Source: Rhodobacter sp. 24-YEA-8
GTDB lineage: Bacteria > Pseudomonadota > Alphaproteobacteria > Rhodobacterales > Rhodobacteraceae
Assembly (NCBI RefSeq): GCF_900105075.1
Contig: NZ_FNSK01000001.1
Coordinates: forward strand, 1,935,001 to 1,999,000
Direction of reading: 5' to 3'
Length of the DNA stretch: 64,000 nt
The position numbers and the translations under genes were made by a program. The stretch's first letter is position 1. Every line of letters starts with the position of its first letter. This document shows positions 1 through 7,185 of this stretch, piece by piece. Below the pieces are notes generated by a model, which saw only the letters and a list, made by a program, of their open reading frames with translations, was not told the origin of the DNA and searched no databases.

Positions 1-450
1 TACGCCAACGGGCGTTGCAAACAGCGTGTCGGGATAGCGCACCAGTTCCGCGACCAGGACACCGTCGGGTGTATCCCAAGCCGCGCTGGCCTGCTCGACA
101 CCCGCGCCGCTGTCCTCGATCGCGGCATCTTTCAGCAAGGCCTGGCGGCGCGCGTCCAGCCCCCTGACCGCAAGCGCCTTGCCATCTGCCCTGGATACTG
201 TCCGGCGGGTCCAGCCCTCTGGTGCCTCAGGGAACATATCGGCCAGCGCCGTCACGCCGCCGCCGGGCAGATGCGATAAATCGGCACTGCCAGGGCCCGA
301 GGCCCAGGCAAGGACGTATTGATCAAAGGTGACCTGATCGCGCCCCTCATCCAGATTGGCCTGATTGGTCTTCTGAAAGCCGACCCACAGCCAGGCAGTC
401 AGGGCCGCCACCGGCAGGACGATACCGATCAATATATTGCTAAAACGCAT
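1..450 (-). CDS. hypothetical membrane-anchored protein (partial)
   Basis: The reading frame opens at an ATG at 450 on the minus strand and runs off the left edge, so only about the first 150 residues are visible. Residues 1-25 form one hydrophobic segment (MRFSNILIGIVLPVAALTAW), which looks like a signal anchor or uncleaved signal peptide. The rest is soluble and acidic, pointing to an envelope protein facing the periplasm. It lies 130 bases downstream of znuB on the same strand, so it could be the last gene of the zinc operon, though nothing in the visible part ties it to zinc. I do not recognise the family. Confidence 0.6.
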   Translation of the reverse strand, partial: MRFSNILIGIVLPVAALTAWLWVGFQKTNQANLDEGRDQVTFDQYVLAWASGPGSADLSHLPGGGVTALADMFPEAPEGWTRRTVSRADGKALAVRGLDARRQALLKDAAIEDSGAGVEQASAAWDTPDGVLVAELVRYPDTLFATPVGV

Positions 451-580
451 TCCACACCTGCAAAGCCGTCGGGCACCATGCCGTCCGGGCCCCGGGGTAT
501 TGCAGAAATCGGGCAGGTCTCGGGCAATGGCGCGGCAGTTTTCAGCCGGATGCCGCACCTTCCTGCGGGCGCTGACGCCC

Positions 581-1396
581 TCAGCCCTGCCGGGATGCGG
601 GCCTGATCCGGGTCACAAGCCCCGAGACCAGCCCCGCCAGCGCGAACATTCCTGCCGCCGCGACAATAACCGAAGGCCCTGCCGGCGTGTCCTGCCAGAG
701 CGAGAGCTGCAGCCCCAGAAAGACCGAAACCACGCCAAACCCCACCGCCAGCACTGCCATCGCCTCGGGTCCGCGCGCCAGCCAGCGCGCGCTTGCCGCC
801 GGGATGATCAGCATGGCCGCAATCAAAAGCGCGCCGACCAGCTTCAGCGCCACTGCAACCACCACCGCCAGCGCCACGACCAGCACCAGCCGTTCCCGCG
901 CAGGGTTAAGGCCCGAAGCATGGGCGAGATCCTCGTTCAGCGTCGTGGTCAGAAGCGCCTGCCAGCGCCAGGCGATCAGCGCCGCCACAAGCCCTGCGCC
1001 GATCCATATCCAGGCCAGGTCGCCAGTGCCGACCGCGAGGATATCACCGAAAAGCCAGGAGGACAGATCGCTGCGCACGGTCGGGAAATAGCTGACCGCC
1101 ACCAGGCCGAAGGCCAGCGCAGAATGCGACAGCACGCCCAGCACCGTATCCATTGCCCAGCCCCTGACCGCCAGCGCCGCCACCGTCACCGCCATCGCAA
1201 GCGCCACGACCAGGGTGCCCAGGCTCACCGGCAGATCAACCGCCAGCGCCAGCGCCACGCCAAGGATCGCGGCATGTGCGGTCGCATCGCCGAAATAGGC
1301 CATGCGCCGCCAGATGACGAAACAGCCAAGCGGGCCGGTCGCAAGCGAAAGCCCTGCCCCCGCAAGCGTCGCGCGGGTTACCAGATCGTCAAACAT
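581..1396 (-). CDS. znuB: zinc ABC transporter permease ZnuB
   Basis: This is the inner-membrane permease of the high-affinity zinc importer, 271 residues, belonging to the ABC-3 permease family. It has about eight hydrophobic segments and the family stretch AYFGDATAHAAILG near residue 40. The start chosen is the ATG at 1396 (MFDDLVTR). It overlaps the end of znuC by 8 bases, which suggests translational coupling; a longer in-frame extension to 1510 is only the shadow of the His-rich tail of znuC. It pairs with ZnuC at the cytoplasmic face and receives Zn(II) from ZnuA. Order zur-znuC-znuB on one strand indicates Zur-controlled expression. Confidence 0.93.
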   Translation of the reverse strand: MFDDLVTRATLAGAGLSLATGPLGCFVIWRRMAYFGDATAHAAILGVALALAVDLPVSLGTLVVALAMAVTVAALAVRGWAMDTVLGVLSHSALAFGLVAVSYFPTVRSDLSSWLFGDILAVGTGDLAWIWIGAGLVAALIAWRWQALLTTTLNEDLAHASGLNPARERLVLVVALAVVVAVALKLVGALLIAAMLIIPAASARWLARGPEAMAVLAVGFGVVSVFLGLQLSLWQDTPAGPSVIVAAAGMFALAGLVSGLVTRIRPASRQG

Positions 1397-2180
1397 GCGG
1401 GGCGTTTCCGTGATGGTGGTGGTGATGGTCATGATCATGGCCGCAGCGATGATCCTGCGGTCCGTTATGATCATGATCGTGTTCATGGCGATAGAGCGCC
1501 AGTGCGCCATGGGTGCCCATGCCGAAAAGCGCGCGATATTCCGGCGCGGTCGAGACCACCTGCGGCGTGCCCTGGCAACAGATATGACCGTTAAGGCAGA
1601 TCACCCGGTCGCTTGCCGCCATGACGACATGCAGATCATGGCTGACCATCAGGACAGCAGCACCGGTCCCGGCCCGCACCTCCTCGATCAGCCGGTAAAA
1701 GGCGGCCTCGCCCGGCTGGTCAAGGCCCTGGGTCGGCTCATCCAGAATAAGAAGCTGCGGGGCCGACAGCAGCGCGCGGGCCAGGAGCGCGCGCTGCATC
1801 TGCCCGCCCGACAGCGCGGCCATCTGCAAGCCCCCCTTGCCTTCCAGCCCGACCTGGGCCAACGCGGCTTCGGCGCGCACATCGGTCACGCGCCTGGGCA
1901 GCGACAGAAAACGGCGCAGGCTCAGCGGCATGGTCCGCTCAATCACCAGCCGCTGCGGCACATAGCCGATCCGGAGCCCAGGCGCGCGGGTGATACTGCC
2001 CTTGCTCAGCGGCAGAATGCCCAGAAGCGCGCGCAGGAGCGTCGATTTCCCCGAGCCGTTGGGGCCAAGAATGGTGACGATCTCGCCAGGCTCGATGCCA
2101 AGCGAAATATCATGCAGCACCTCATCACCACCAAAGCGGATGCAGATGCCTGTCGCGCTGAGCAGGCTGCCGGTGCTCAC
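1389..2180 (-). CDS. znuC: zinc ABC transporter ATPase ZnuC
   Basis: ATP-binding subunit of the zinc importer, about 263 residues. Walker A is GPNGSGKST, the signature is LSGGQMQRALLA and Walker B is LLILDEPTQGLD. The C-terminus is unusually rich in histidine (HDHDHHHHHHG), as in several ZnuC proteins, and may bind zinc. I chose a GTG start at 2180 because it forms a GTGA overlap with the zur stop codon, a common coupling arrangement. An ATG at 2207 would also be in frame but lies inside zur. The gene continues into znuB with an 8-base overlap. Confidence 0.93.
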   Translation of the reverse strand: MSTGSLLSATGICIRFGGDEVLHDISLGIEPGEIVTILGPNGSGKSTLLRALLGILPLSKGSITRAPGLRIGYVPQRLVIERTMPLSLRRFLSLPRRVTDVRAEAALAQVGLEGKGGLQMAALSGGQMQRALLARALLSAPQLLILDEPTQGLDQPGEAAFYRLIEEVRAGTGAAVLMVSHDLHVVMAASDRVICLNGHICCQGTPQVVSTAPEYRALFGMGTHGALALYRHEHDHDHNGPQDHRCGHDHDHHHHHHGNAPHV

Positions 2181-2695
2181 GCCGCCTGCTCCTGGCAGCT
2201 GGGGCAAAGCCCGAGCGCCTCGACGGTCGAGCGTTCAACGCGAAAACCAAGGAGGCCGGCCGCAGCGTCCAGCGCCTCGCGCACCGCCGCCGCCGGGGCC
2301 TCGGCCACGGTGTTGCAGATGCGGCAGATCAGGAAAGCGGGCGCATGGGCCTCACCGGGATGCATACAGGCGGTAAATGCGTTCAGCCGCCGCACCCGAT
2401 GGGCAAGCCCTTGTTCAACAAGGAATTCCAGCGCCCGGTACGCCACCGGCGGCTGGTTGCCATAGCCCTCGGACGCGAGGCGCTTGAGCACATCATAGGC
2501 CCCCATGGCGCGATGTTCCTCCAGCAGGATCTCCAGCACCCGTCGCCGCACCGGCGTCAGCCGCGCCCCATTAAGGGCCACCAGCCCATCGGCGCGTTCC
2601 AGCACATCCTGGGCGCAATGGGCATGATCATGGCGGGCAAAGGCCGCAGCCGGCTCCTGGCAGGCCGGACAATCCGTAGCGTGATCATGTGCCAT
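2177..2695 (-). CDS. zur: zinc uptake regulator Zur (Fur family)
   Basis: Fur-family repressor of 172 residues. The N-terminal part carries a winged-helix domain (LTPVRRRVLEILLEEHRAMG). The C-terminal part has a Cys pair CRIC and the terminal pair CPSC, matching the structural zinc site of the family. An N-terminal His/Cys cluster (HDHATDCPACQ and HDHAHCAQD) is an extra possible metal site. Because it is the first gene of zur-znuC-znuB and diverges from znuA, Zur rather than Fur or Mur is the best assignment. Zinc-loaded Zur would repress both directions through the operator in the 69-70 base intergenic space, giving autoregulation. Confidence 0.92.
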   Translation of the reverse strand: MAHDHATDCPACQEPAAAFARHDHAHCAQDVLERADGLVALNGARLTPVRRRVLEILLEEHRAMGAYDVLKRLASEGYGNQPPVAYRALEFLVEQGLAHRVRRLNAFTACMHPGEAHAPAFLICRICNTVAEAPAAAVREALDAAAGLLGFRVERSTVEALGLCPSCQEQAA

Positions 2696-2704
2696 ATTGG
2701 CCCC

Positions 2705-2734
2705 TTGACGTGTTATGGTATTACATACATAGAT
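2705..2734 (+). promoter_or_regulatory. zur-znuA intergenic promoter with Zur-like operator
   Basis: A TTGACG hexamer at 2705-2710 fits a -35 box for znuA, with CATAGA at 2728-2733 as the -10 at 17-base spacing. Inside the spacer lies TGTTATGGTATTACA (2711-2725), an imperfect palindrome resembling the TGTTAT-centred Zur boxes of alphaproteobacteria. An operator here would block znuA and also cover the divergent zur promoter. The palindrome is imperfect (10 of 15 positions symmetric), so the call rests mainly on its position. Confidence 0.55.
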
Positions 2735-2764
2735 CATGCGCCTCTCATGCGGAAGACCTGTCTC

Positions 2765-3832
2765 ATGCGTTATATCATATCGAACACCCTTTCCAGCGCC
2801 GCCATCCTGCTTGGCAGCGCCGCTCTCCTTCCTGCGGCCTTTGCCACCGCCGCCTTCGCCGAAGTGCCGAAAGTGGTGACCGATATCCCGCCGGTCCACT
2901 CGCTGGTCGCAGCGGTGATGGGGGATCTCGGCCAGCCCGATCTCCTGCTGGAACCCGGCGCATCCGAACATCATTTCCAGCTGCGCCCGTCCCAGGCGCG
3001 CGCACTTTCGGCGGCGGATCTGGTGGTGCTGATCGGGCCGGAGCTGACGCCCTGGATTGAACAGCCGCTCGCGCTGCGGCCGTCCGGCGCTGCGGTGCTC
3101 GGCCTCCTTGCGACAAAGGGCACGCATCTGCAGGATTATGCCAAAGACGGCGATGCAGAGGAGCATGACCACGACCACGGACATGATCATGCGCACGATC
3201 ATGATCATGATCACAACCATGAAGACGGTCATGACCATGGCGAGGCCGCGGGCGACGGCCATGATCATGACCATGATCATGATCATTCCCATGAGGGAAC
3301 CGACCCGCATGCCTGGCTCGACCCGGCCAATGGCAAGCTCTGGCTCGGGGTGATCGCAGCTGAACTGGGCCGGCTGGATCCCGAGAACGCAGCGATTTAT
3401 CAGGCCAATGCCGCCACCGCCGCAGAGAAAATCACGGCCGCCGATACCGAGGCGCAGGCGCTGCTCGCCCCGGTCAAAGACCAGCCTTTCGTAGGCTTTC
3501 ATGACGCCTGGGGCTATTTCACCGCGCATTACGGGCTCAGCTCTGCAGGATCGATTTCGCCGGGGGATGCCAGCACGCCAGGCGCGAAACACCTGACCGA
3601 GCTGCGCGCGAAAGTCGCCGCCGGAGAGGTGGTCTGCCTTTTCCCCGAGGCCGGACAGGACCCGGCTCTGGCGGAACGGGTGGCGGAAAACACCGGTGTC
3701 CGGATCGGCGCCGCGCTTGACCCCGTGGGGACCGCGATGCAACCGGGACCGGAGCTCTATACGCTGCTGCTGACCTCGACCGCCCGGCATCTTGCCGACT
3801 GCCTGTCGGCAGGCCCTGTCGCGCAACCCTGA
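2765..3832 (+). CDS. znuA: zinc-binding periplasmic protein ZnuA
   Basis: Solute-binding protein of the cluster A-I (metal) type, 355 residues, which delivers Zn(II) to ZnuBC. Residues 1-35 form a signal peptide ending around AFAE. Family motifs are visible: PPVHSLVAAVMG, EPGASEHHFQLRPSQ with a metal-ligand His, GTDPHAWLDP, and FVGFHDAWGYF. Between the first two ligand regions is a long charged loop (about residues 128-185) made almost entirely of HD/HDH repeats, the zinc-acquisition loop typical of ZnuA. It is longer than usual. An ATG at 2747 is in frame and would add six residues. The gene diverges from zur and ends at a strong hairpin shared with the convergent kinase gene. Confidence 0.93.
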   Translation: MRYIISNTLSSAAILLGSAALLPAAFATAAFAEVPKVVTDIPPVHSLVAAVMGDLGQPDLLLEPGASEHHFQLRPSQARALSAADLVVLIGPELTPWIEQPLALRPSGAAVLGLLATKGTHLQDYAKDGDAEEHDHDHGHDHAHDHDHDHNHEDGHDHGEAAGDGHDHDHDHDHSHEGTDPHAWLDPANGKLWLGVIAAELGRLDPENAAIYQANAATAAEKITAADTEAQALLAPVKDQPFVGFHDAWGYFTAHYGLSSAGSISPGDASTPGAKHLTELRAKVAAGEVVCLFPEAGQDPALAERVAENTGVRIGAALDPVGTAMQPGPELYTLLLTSTARHLADCLSAGPVAQP

Positions 3833-3995
3833 TCAGAGGCTCTGAATGTGGCGTGCCCCCGGGTGTATCGGGCTGATCATCGGCGGCGGCATCACAAATC
3901 AGCTGTTCGCGAGGAAAGAGGCGCCGCAACCAGGATGACCCGCGCAGCAGCCGCATCGGCTGCCCGCCGGAACCGGGTCGCTGCAGCAGGCGGCG

Positions 3996-4038
3996 GCCCG
4001 GTTTCTCTATAAGAAACCGGGCGCAAGGATGCGCCCGG
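3996..4038. terminator. overlapping bidirectional terminator hairpins
   Basis: Two perfect hairpins overlap here. The first pairs GCCCGGTTTCT (3996-4006) with AGAAACCGGGC (4012-4022). The second pairs CCGGGCGC (4017-4024) with GCGCCCGG (4031-4038) around AAGGAT. They share bases 4017-4022, so only one can form at a time. On the minus strand the second is followed by TTTCTT, a fair terminator for the kinase gene; on the plus strand it is followed by CTTTCCT after znuA. Confidence 0.7.
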
Positions 4039-4049
4039 CTTTCCTGTGG

Positions 4050-5039
4050 TCAGCCAGTCACCAGACCTGCGGCGCGGAACAGCCCCAGCACATCCGTCTC
4101 GGGGCGTGCGCCGAAATGGCCAATCACCTCGGCAGCGGCGACGCAGCCCATCCGGCCAGACACTTCGAGCGAGGCCCCGGTCGCGAGACCATAAAGGAAG
4201 CCCGCCGCGAACTGATCCCCTGCCCCGGTCGCATCGACCGGCACCACGCGGGTGACCGGCACCACCACCTGCTCATCGCCGCGGATCAGGATCACTTCGG
4301 AGCCAGAGCGGGTGCAGACCACCAGCCCGGCATCCTGCGCCGCCTGTTCCAGCGCCGTTGACAGATCGGTCTCGTAAAGCGAGGCCCATTCATGCTCATT
4401 GCCGATGACGTAATCGAGATCTTTCACCAGCTTGCGGAAACTGTCGCGGTGACGGTCGACGCAGAACGGGTCCGAAAGTGCGATCCCGGCCTTGCCGCCG
4501 CCCTGACGGGTGAGCTTTGCGGCGCGTTCAAACGCCGCCTTGCCCTTGTCCTTGTCGTAAAGATAGCCCTCAAGGAACAGGATCCCGGCGCCACCGGCGA
4601 CCGAATCCGACACATCCTCCGGCCCCAGTTCGGACGATACCCCGAGATAGGTGTTCATCGAACGCTCGCCATCGGGCGAGACAAAGATCATCGAGCGCGA
4701 TGTCGGAAGCTCTGCGCCTGGCACCGGCGGGTTTACGAAATCGGTGCCCTCATCCGCCATGCTTTGCGCGTAAAAGCGACCAAGGCCATCATCGCTGACC
4801 CGGCCGATAAAGCCGGTCGAAAGGCCAAGACTGCCAAGGCCCGCGATGGTATTCGCGACTGAGCCGCCCGGTGCCTCGCGACGATTGTCCATCGCATCAT
4901 AGAGAAACTCGCCCCGCTCGCGCTCGACCAGCTGCATGATGCCCTTTTCGATGCCGGTGCGCGTCAGAAAGCTGTCATCCGCAGTGGAGAGCACATCCAC
5001 GATGGCATTTCCGATGCCCACGACCTGGTATTTCTTCAT
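4050..5039 (-). CDS. PfkB-family sugar/adenosine kinase
   Basis: A ribokinase-fold (PfkB) kinase of 329 residues that phosphorylates a nucleoside or sugar with ATP in the cytoplasm. Visible signatures are the N-terminal GIGNAIVDVLS, the glycine motif GGSVANTIAGLGSLG, and the C-terminal PfkB signature DATGAGDQFAAGFLYG with the catalytic Asp in GAGD. The closest type I recognise is bacterial adenosine kinase, but substrate cannot be read with certainty. The ATG at 5039 overlaps the nth stop by ATGA, so the gene is coupled to the DNA repair gene upstream. It ends at the bidirectional terminator facing znuA. Confidence 0.85.
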   Translation of the reverse strand: MKKYQVVGIGNAIVDVLSTADDSFLTRTGIEKGIMQLVERERGEFLYDAMDNRREAPGGSVANTIAGLGSLGLSTGFIGRVSDDGLGRFYAQSMADEGTDFVNPPVPGAELPTSRSMIFVSPDGERSMNTYLGVSSELGPEDVSDSVAGGAGILFLEGYLYDKDKGKAAFERAAKLTRQGGGKAGIALSDPFCVDRHRDSFRKLVKDLDYVIGNEHEWASLYETDLSTALEQAAQDAGLVVCTRSGSEVILIRGDEQVVVPVTRVVPVDATGAGDQFAAGFLYGLATGASLEVSGRMGCVAAAEVIGHFGARPETDVLGLFRAAGLVTG

Positions 5040-5677
5040 GTCTTCTCCTCGAAAAGGCACCAGTCTCTGATCGGGCAGATGCCGCATTTGGGGTTTCGCG
5101 CGATGCAGATATACCGCCCATGCAGGATCAGCCAGTGATGCGCGTGTTGCTGGAATTCGGCGGGAACATTGTCTTCGATGGCGCGCTCAACGGCGGTCTC
5201 GTCGCGGCCCGGACAGATGCCGCTGCGGTTGCCGATGCGGAAAATATGGGTGTCGACGGCCTGGGCCGGGATGCGGAACCACATATTCAGCACGACATTG
5301 GCGGTTTTCCTGCCGACCCCGGGCAGCGTCACGAGGGCTGCGCGCGAGGACGGCACTTCGCCGCCATATTCGTCAATCAGACGCTGGCTGAGCCTGATGA
5401 CGTTTTTCGCCTTATTGCGATAAAGGCCGATGGTCCTGATATGCTCGATCAGGCGCTCCTCACCAAGCGCGAGCATCTTTTCCGGAGTATCGGCGATCTG
5501 AAACAGCTCGCGCGTCGCGCGATTCACGCCCTTGTCGGTGGCCTGAGCCGACAACGCCACTGCCACCAGCAGCGTGAAGGCGTTGGTGTGGTCAAGCTCG
5601 CCCTTTGGCTCGGCTTCGGTTTCCCGAAAGCGGGTGAAGACGGCGTGCATCGCGTTGTAATCGAGCTGGCGTATCAT
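5036..5677 (-). CDS. nth: endonuclease III (DNA glycosylase/AP lyase)
   Basis: Base-excision repair enzyme that removes oxidised pyrimidines and cuts the abasic site. The 213-residue protein has the helix-hairpin-helix LPGVGRKTANVVL with the catalytic Lys, the VDTHIFRIGNR motif with the catalytic Asp, and a [4Fe-4S] cluster motif C-x6-C-x2-C-x5-C at the C-terminus. Length matches the family (about 210). The start used is ATG at 5677 (MIRQLDYN); a shorter start MHAVFTRF is also possible. It overlaps the kinase start by four bases. Confidence 0.93.
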   Translation of the reverse strand: MIRQLDYNAMHAVFTRFRETEAEPKGELDHTNAFTLLVAVALSAQATDKGVNRATRELFQIADTPEKMLALGEERLIEHIRTIGLYRNKAKNVIRLSQRLIDEYGGEVPSSRAALVTLPGVGRKTANVVLNMWFRIPAQAVDTHIFRIGNRSGICPGRDETAVERAIEDNVPAEFQQHAHHWLILHGRYICIARNPKCGICPIRDWCLFEEKT

Positions 5678-5965
5678 GGCAGCGCTTTGCCATGGCGGGA
5701 GGGCGGGAAACAAGCGTTTTGCGCCAATTGCAGCGGGATTATCCTATGGCCTGTGGCGGATGCCGCCGGCGGGAGTACCCGGATCAGGGGAAAACAATCC
5801 CTCACGCCTCTTGCCCGGAAAGCCGCAAACATGGGCCGATCGGCACAGAGCCGCGCATGGGACAGGTCAGCGTCACCCCACTGTCACCGATCCTTTTCAG
5901 GTGATATAGGATAGGGCAAGCCCGGCCTTTTGCGGGCCAAACCTCTGTCAGACAAGAGCAGCACC

Positions 5966-6616
5966 ATGACCAGGATTTCCATTCTACTTGCTTCGGTATG
6001 CGTCATCGCCCTGACGGGCTGCGTCGATCCGAATGCCTATCCCGACAATCCCAATGCCCGCACCCAGCAGGGCGCGATCATGGGCGGTCTGGTCGGCGCG
6101 GCGGCGGGCGCCAGCTCGGGCGGCAAGGGCAGCCTTGGCAAGGCGGCCGTGGGCGGCGTGATCGGCGCCATCGCGGGCGGCGCCATCGGGGCAACGCTGG
6201 ATCAGCAGGCAGCCGAGCTGCGCTCGCAGATGTCGCCCGGCGTCAATGTCACCAATCATGGCGATTACCTGCTGGTGAACATGCCGCAGGATCTGCTGTT
6301 CGCAACCGACAGCGCCACGCTTTCGGGCTCGCTGCAGGGCGATCTGCGCGCCGTGGCACAAAGCCTGACGCGCTATCCGAACAGCCAGGTCCAGATCATC
6401 GGCCATACCGATTCGACCGGGGCTGCCGCCTATAACCTCGACCTGTCGCAGCGCCGCGCCAATTCGGTTGCGACCGTTTTGCGCAACAATGGCGTACCAG
6501 CGGGCCGGATCTCGGCAATTGGCCGGGGCGAAGATGTGCCGGTGGCCTCGAACCAGACCGCCGACGGTCGTGCAAAGAACCGCCGCGTCGAAATCTATAT
6601 CCGCCCGACCAACTGA
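5966..6616 (+). CDS. OmpA-family outer-membrane lipoprotein
   Basis: A 216-residue lipoprotein. The signal peptide ends in the lipobox LTGC (Cys about residue 20). A glycine-zipper region (GGLVGAAAGA, GGVIGAIAGGAIGA) spans about residues 45-85, followed by an OmpA-like peptidoglycan-binding domain with IIGHTDSTGAAAYNLDLSQRRA and GRGEDVPVASN...RAKNRRVEI. It would sit in the outer membrane and hold the murein layer non-covalently, in the YiaD class. It is transcribed alone and ends in a strong rho-independent terminator. Confidence 0.9.
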   Translation: MTRISILLASVCVIALTGCVDPNAYPDNPNARTQQGAIMGGLVGAAAGASSGGKGSLGKAAVGGVIGAIAGGAIGATLDQQAAELRSQMSPGVNVTNHGDYLLVNMPQDLLFATDSATLSGSLQGDLRAVAQSLTRYPNSQVQIIGHTDSTGAAAYNLDLSQRRANSVATVLRNNGVPAGRISAIGRGEDVPVASNQTADGRAKNRRVEIYIRPTN

Positions 6617-6635
6617 GCCGGCGGAAAGAATGCAG

Positions 6636-6664
6636 AAGGGCCGGGATTACCCGGCCCTTTTTTA
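6636..6664 (+). terminator. rho-independent terminator after the OmpA lipoprotein
   Basis: GGGCCGGG (6638-6645) pairs perfectly with CCCGGCCC (6650-6657) across the four-base loop ATTA, followed by TTTTTT. A textbook intrinsic terminator 20 bases past the stop codon. Confidence 0.93.
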
Positions 6665-6702
6665 ATGTCCTGAGGTTCTTTTGTCTGGTTCTGCCCCAGG
6701 GC

Positions 6703-7185
6703 TCAGCCCGCGATACCTGCAACCGGCGTGTCCTGGCTGAAGAGATTGATCCAGGCCCCGCCCTGTCGGCGCCAGATCGAACTGACATAGTAGGCCTCAT
6801 CCCTGATCGCGCCCTTGCGGCGAAAATCGGCACGATAGGCCAGGAGAGCCAGTTCTGTGGCAGCGCCCGGGCCGGGTGGCCCGCTGTCTCCAGGCCCCTC
6901 ACAAGACGCCCTCTTCTCATCCGGTTCCAGGTCTTGCGGGGCAATGTCATGCGGATCAAGGCCGCCCAGGCGCATAAGGCGCAGTTCTGAAAGCCGGAAA
7001 TGCTCCGTCACCGGCCCCTCTGCGAGTTGGCCGATATGGCCGGCTTTATCGGAGAATCCGCTCGGATAGACGCCCAGAAAGCTGTCATCCAGCGCCGCCC
7101 CATCTGCGGTGGCATCGCCCGCCACCAGCGCCTGCCAGACCCGGTTCTCGGCCGCTGTCAGCTCGGCCAGCAGATCAGTTGCCAC
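6703..7185 (-). CDS. DUF4440/SnoaL-like (NTF2-fold) protein
   Basis: A 160-residue cytoplasmic protein with the DUF4440 pattern: N-terminal helix LLAELTAAENRVWQALVAGD, a DDSFLGVYPSGF segment, and the C-terminal strand motif SSIWRRQGGAWINLFSQDTPV, which is the family's most recognisable part. The central segment (about residues 83-100) is Pro/Gly/Glu-rich and looks like an insertion. GTG at 7185 is preferred, overlapping the asmA stop by 11 bases; a TTG one codon earlier is possible. Function in this family is mostly unknown. Confidence 0.75.
   Translation of the reverse strand: MATDLLAELTAAENRVWQALVAGDATADGAALDDSFLGVYPSGFSDKAGHIGQLAEGPVTEHFRLSELRLMRLGGLDPHDIAPQDLEPDEKRASCEGPGDSGPPGPGAATELALLAYRADFRRKGAIRDEAYYVSSIWRRQGGAWINLFSQDTPVAGIAG

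Noticed and set aside
437..1594. Long Arg/His-rich plus-strand frame opposite znuB
   Set aside because: It is the antisense of znuB/znuC; composition is extremely basic and without any motif, while the minus strand encodes a clear permease.
3180..3290. gatcat/catgac tandem-like repeats
   Set aside because: Explained by the His/Asp-rich loop of ZnuA, not a CRISPR or satellite.
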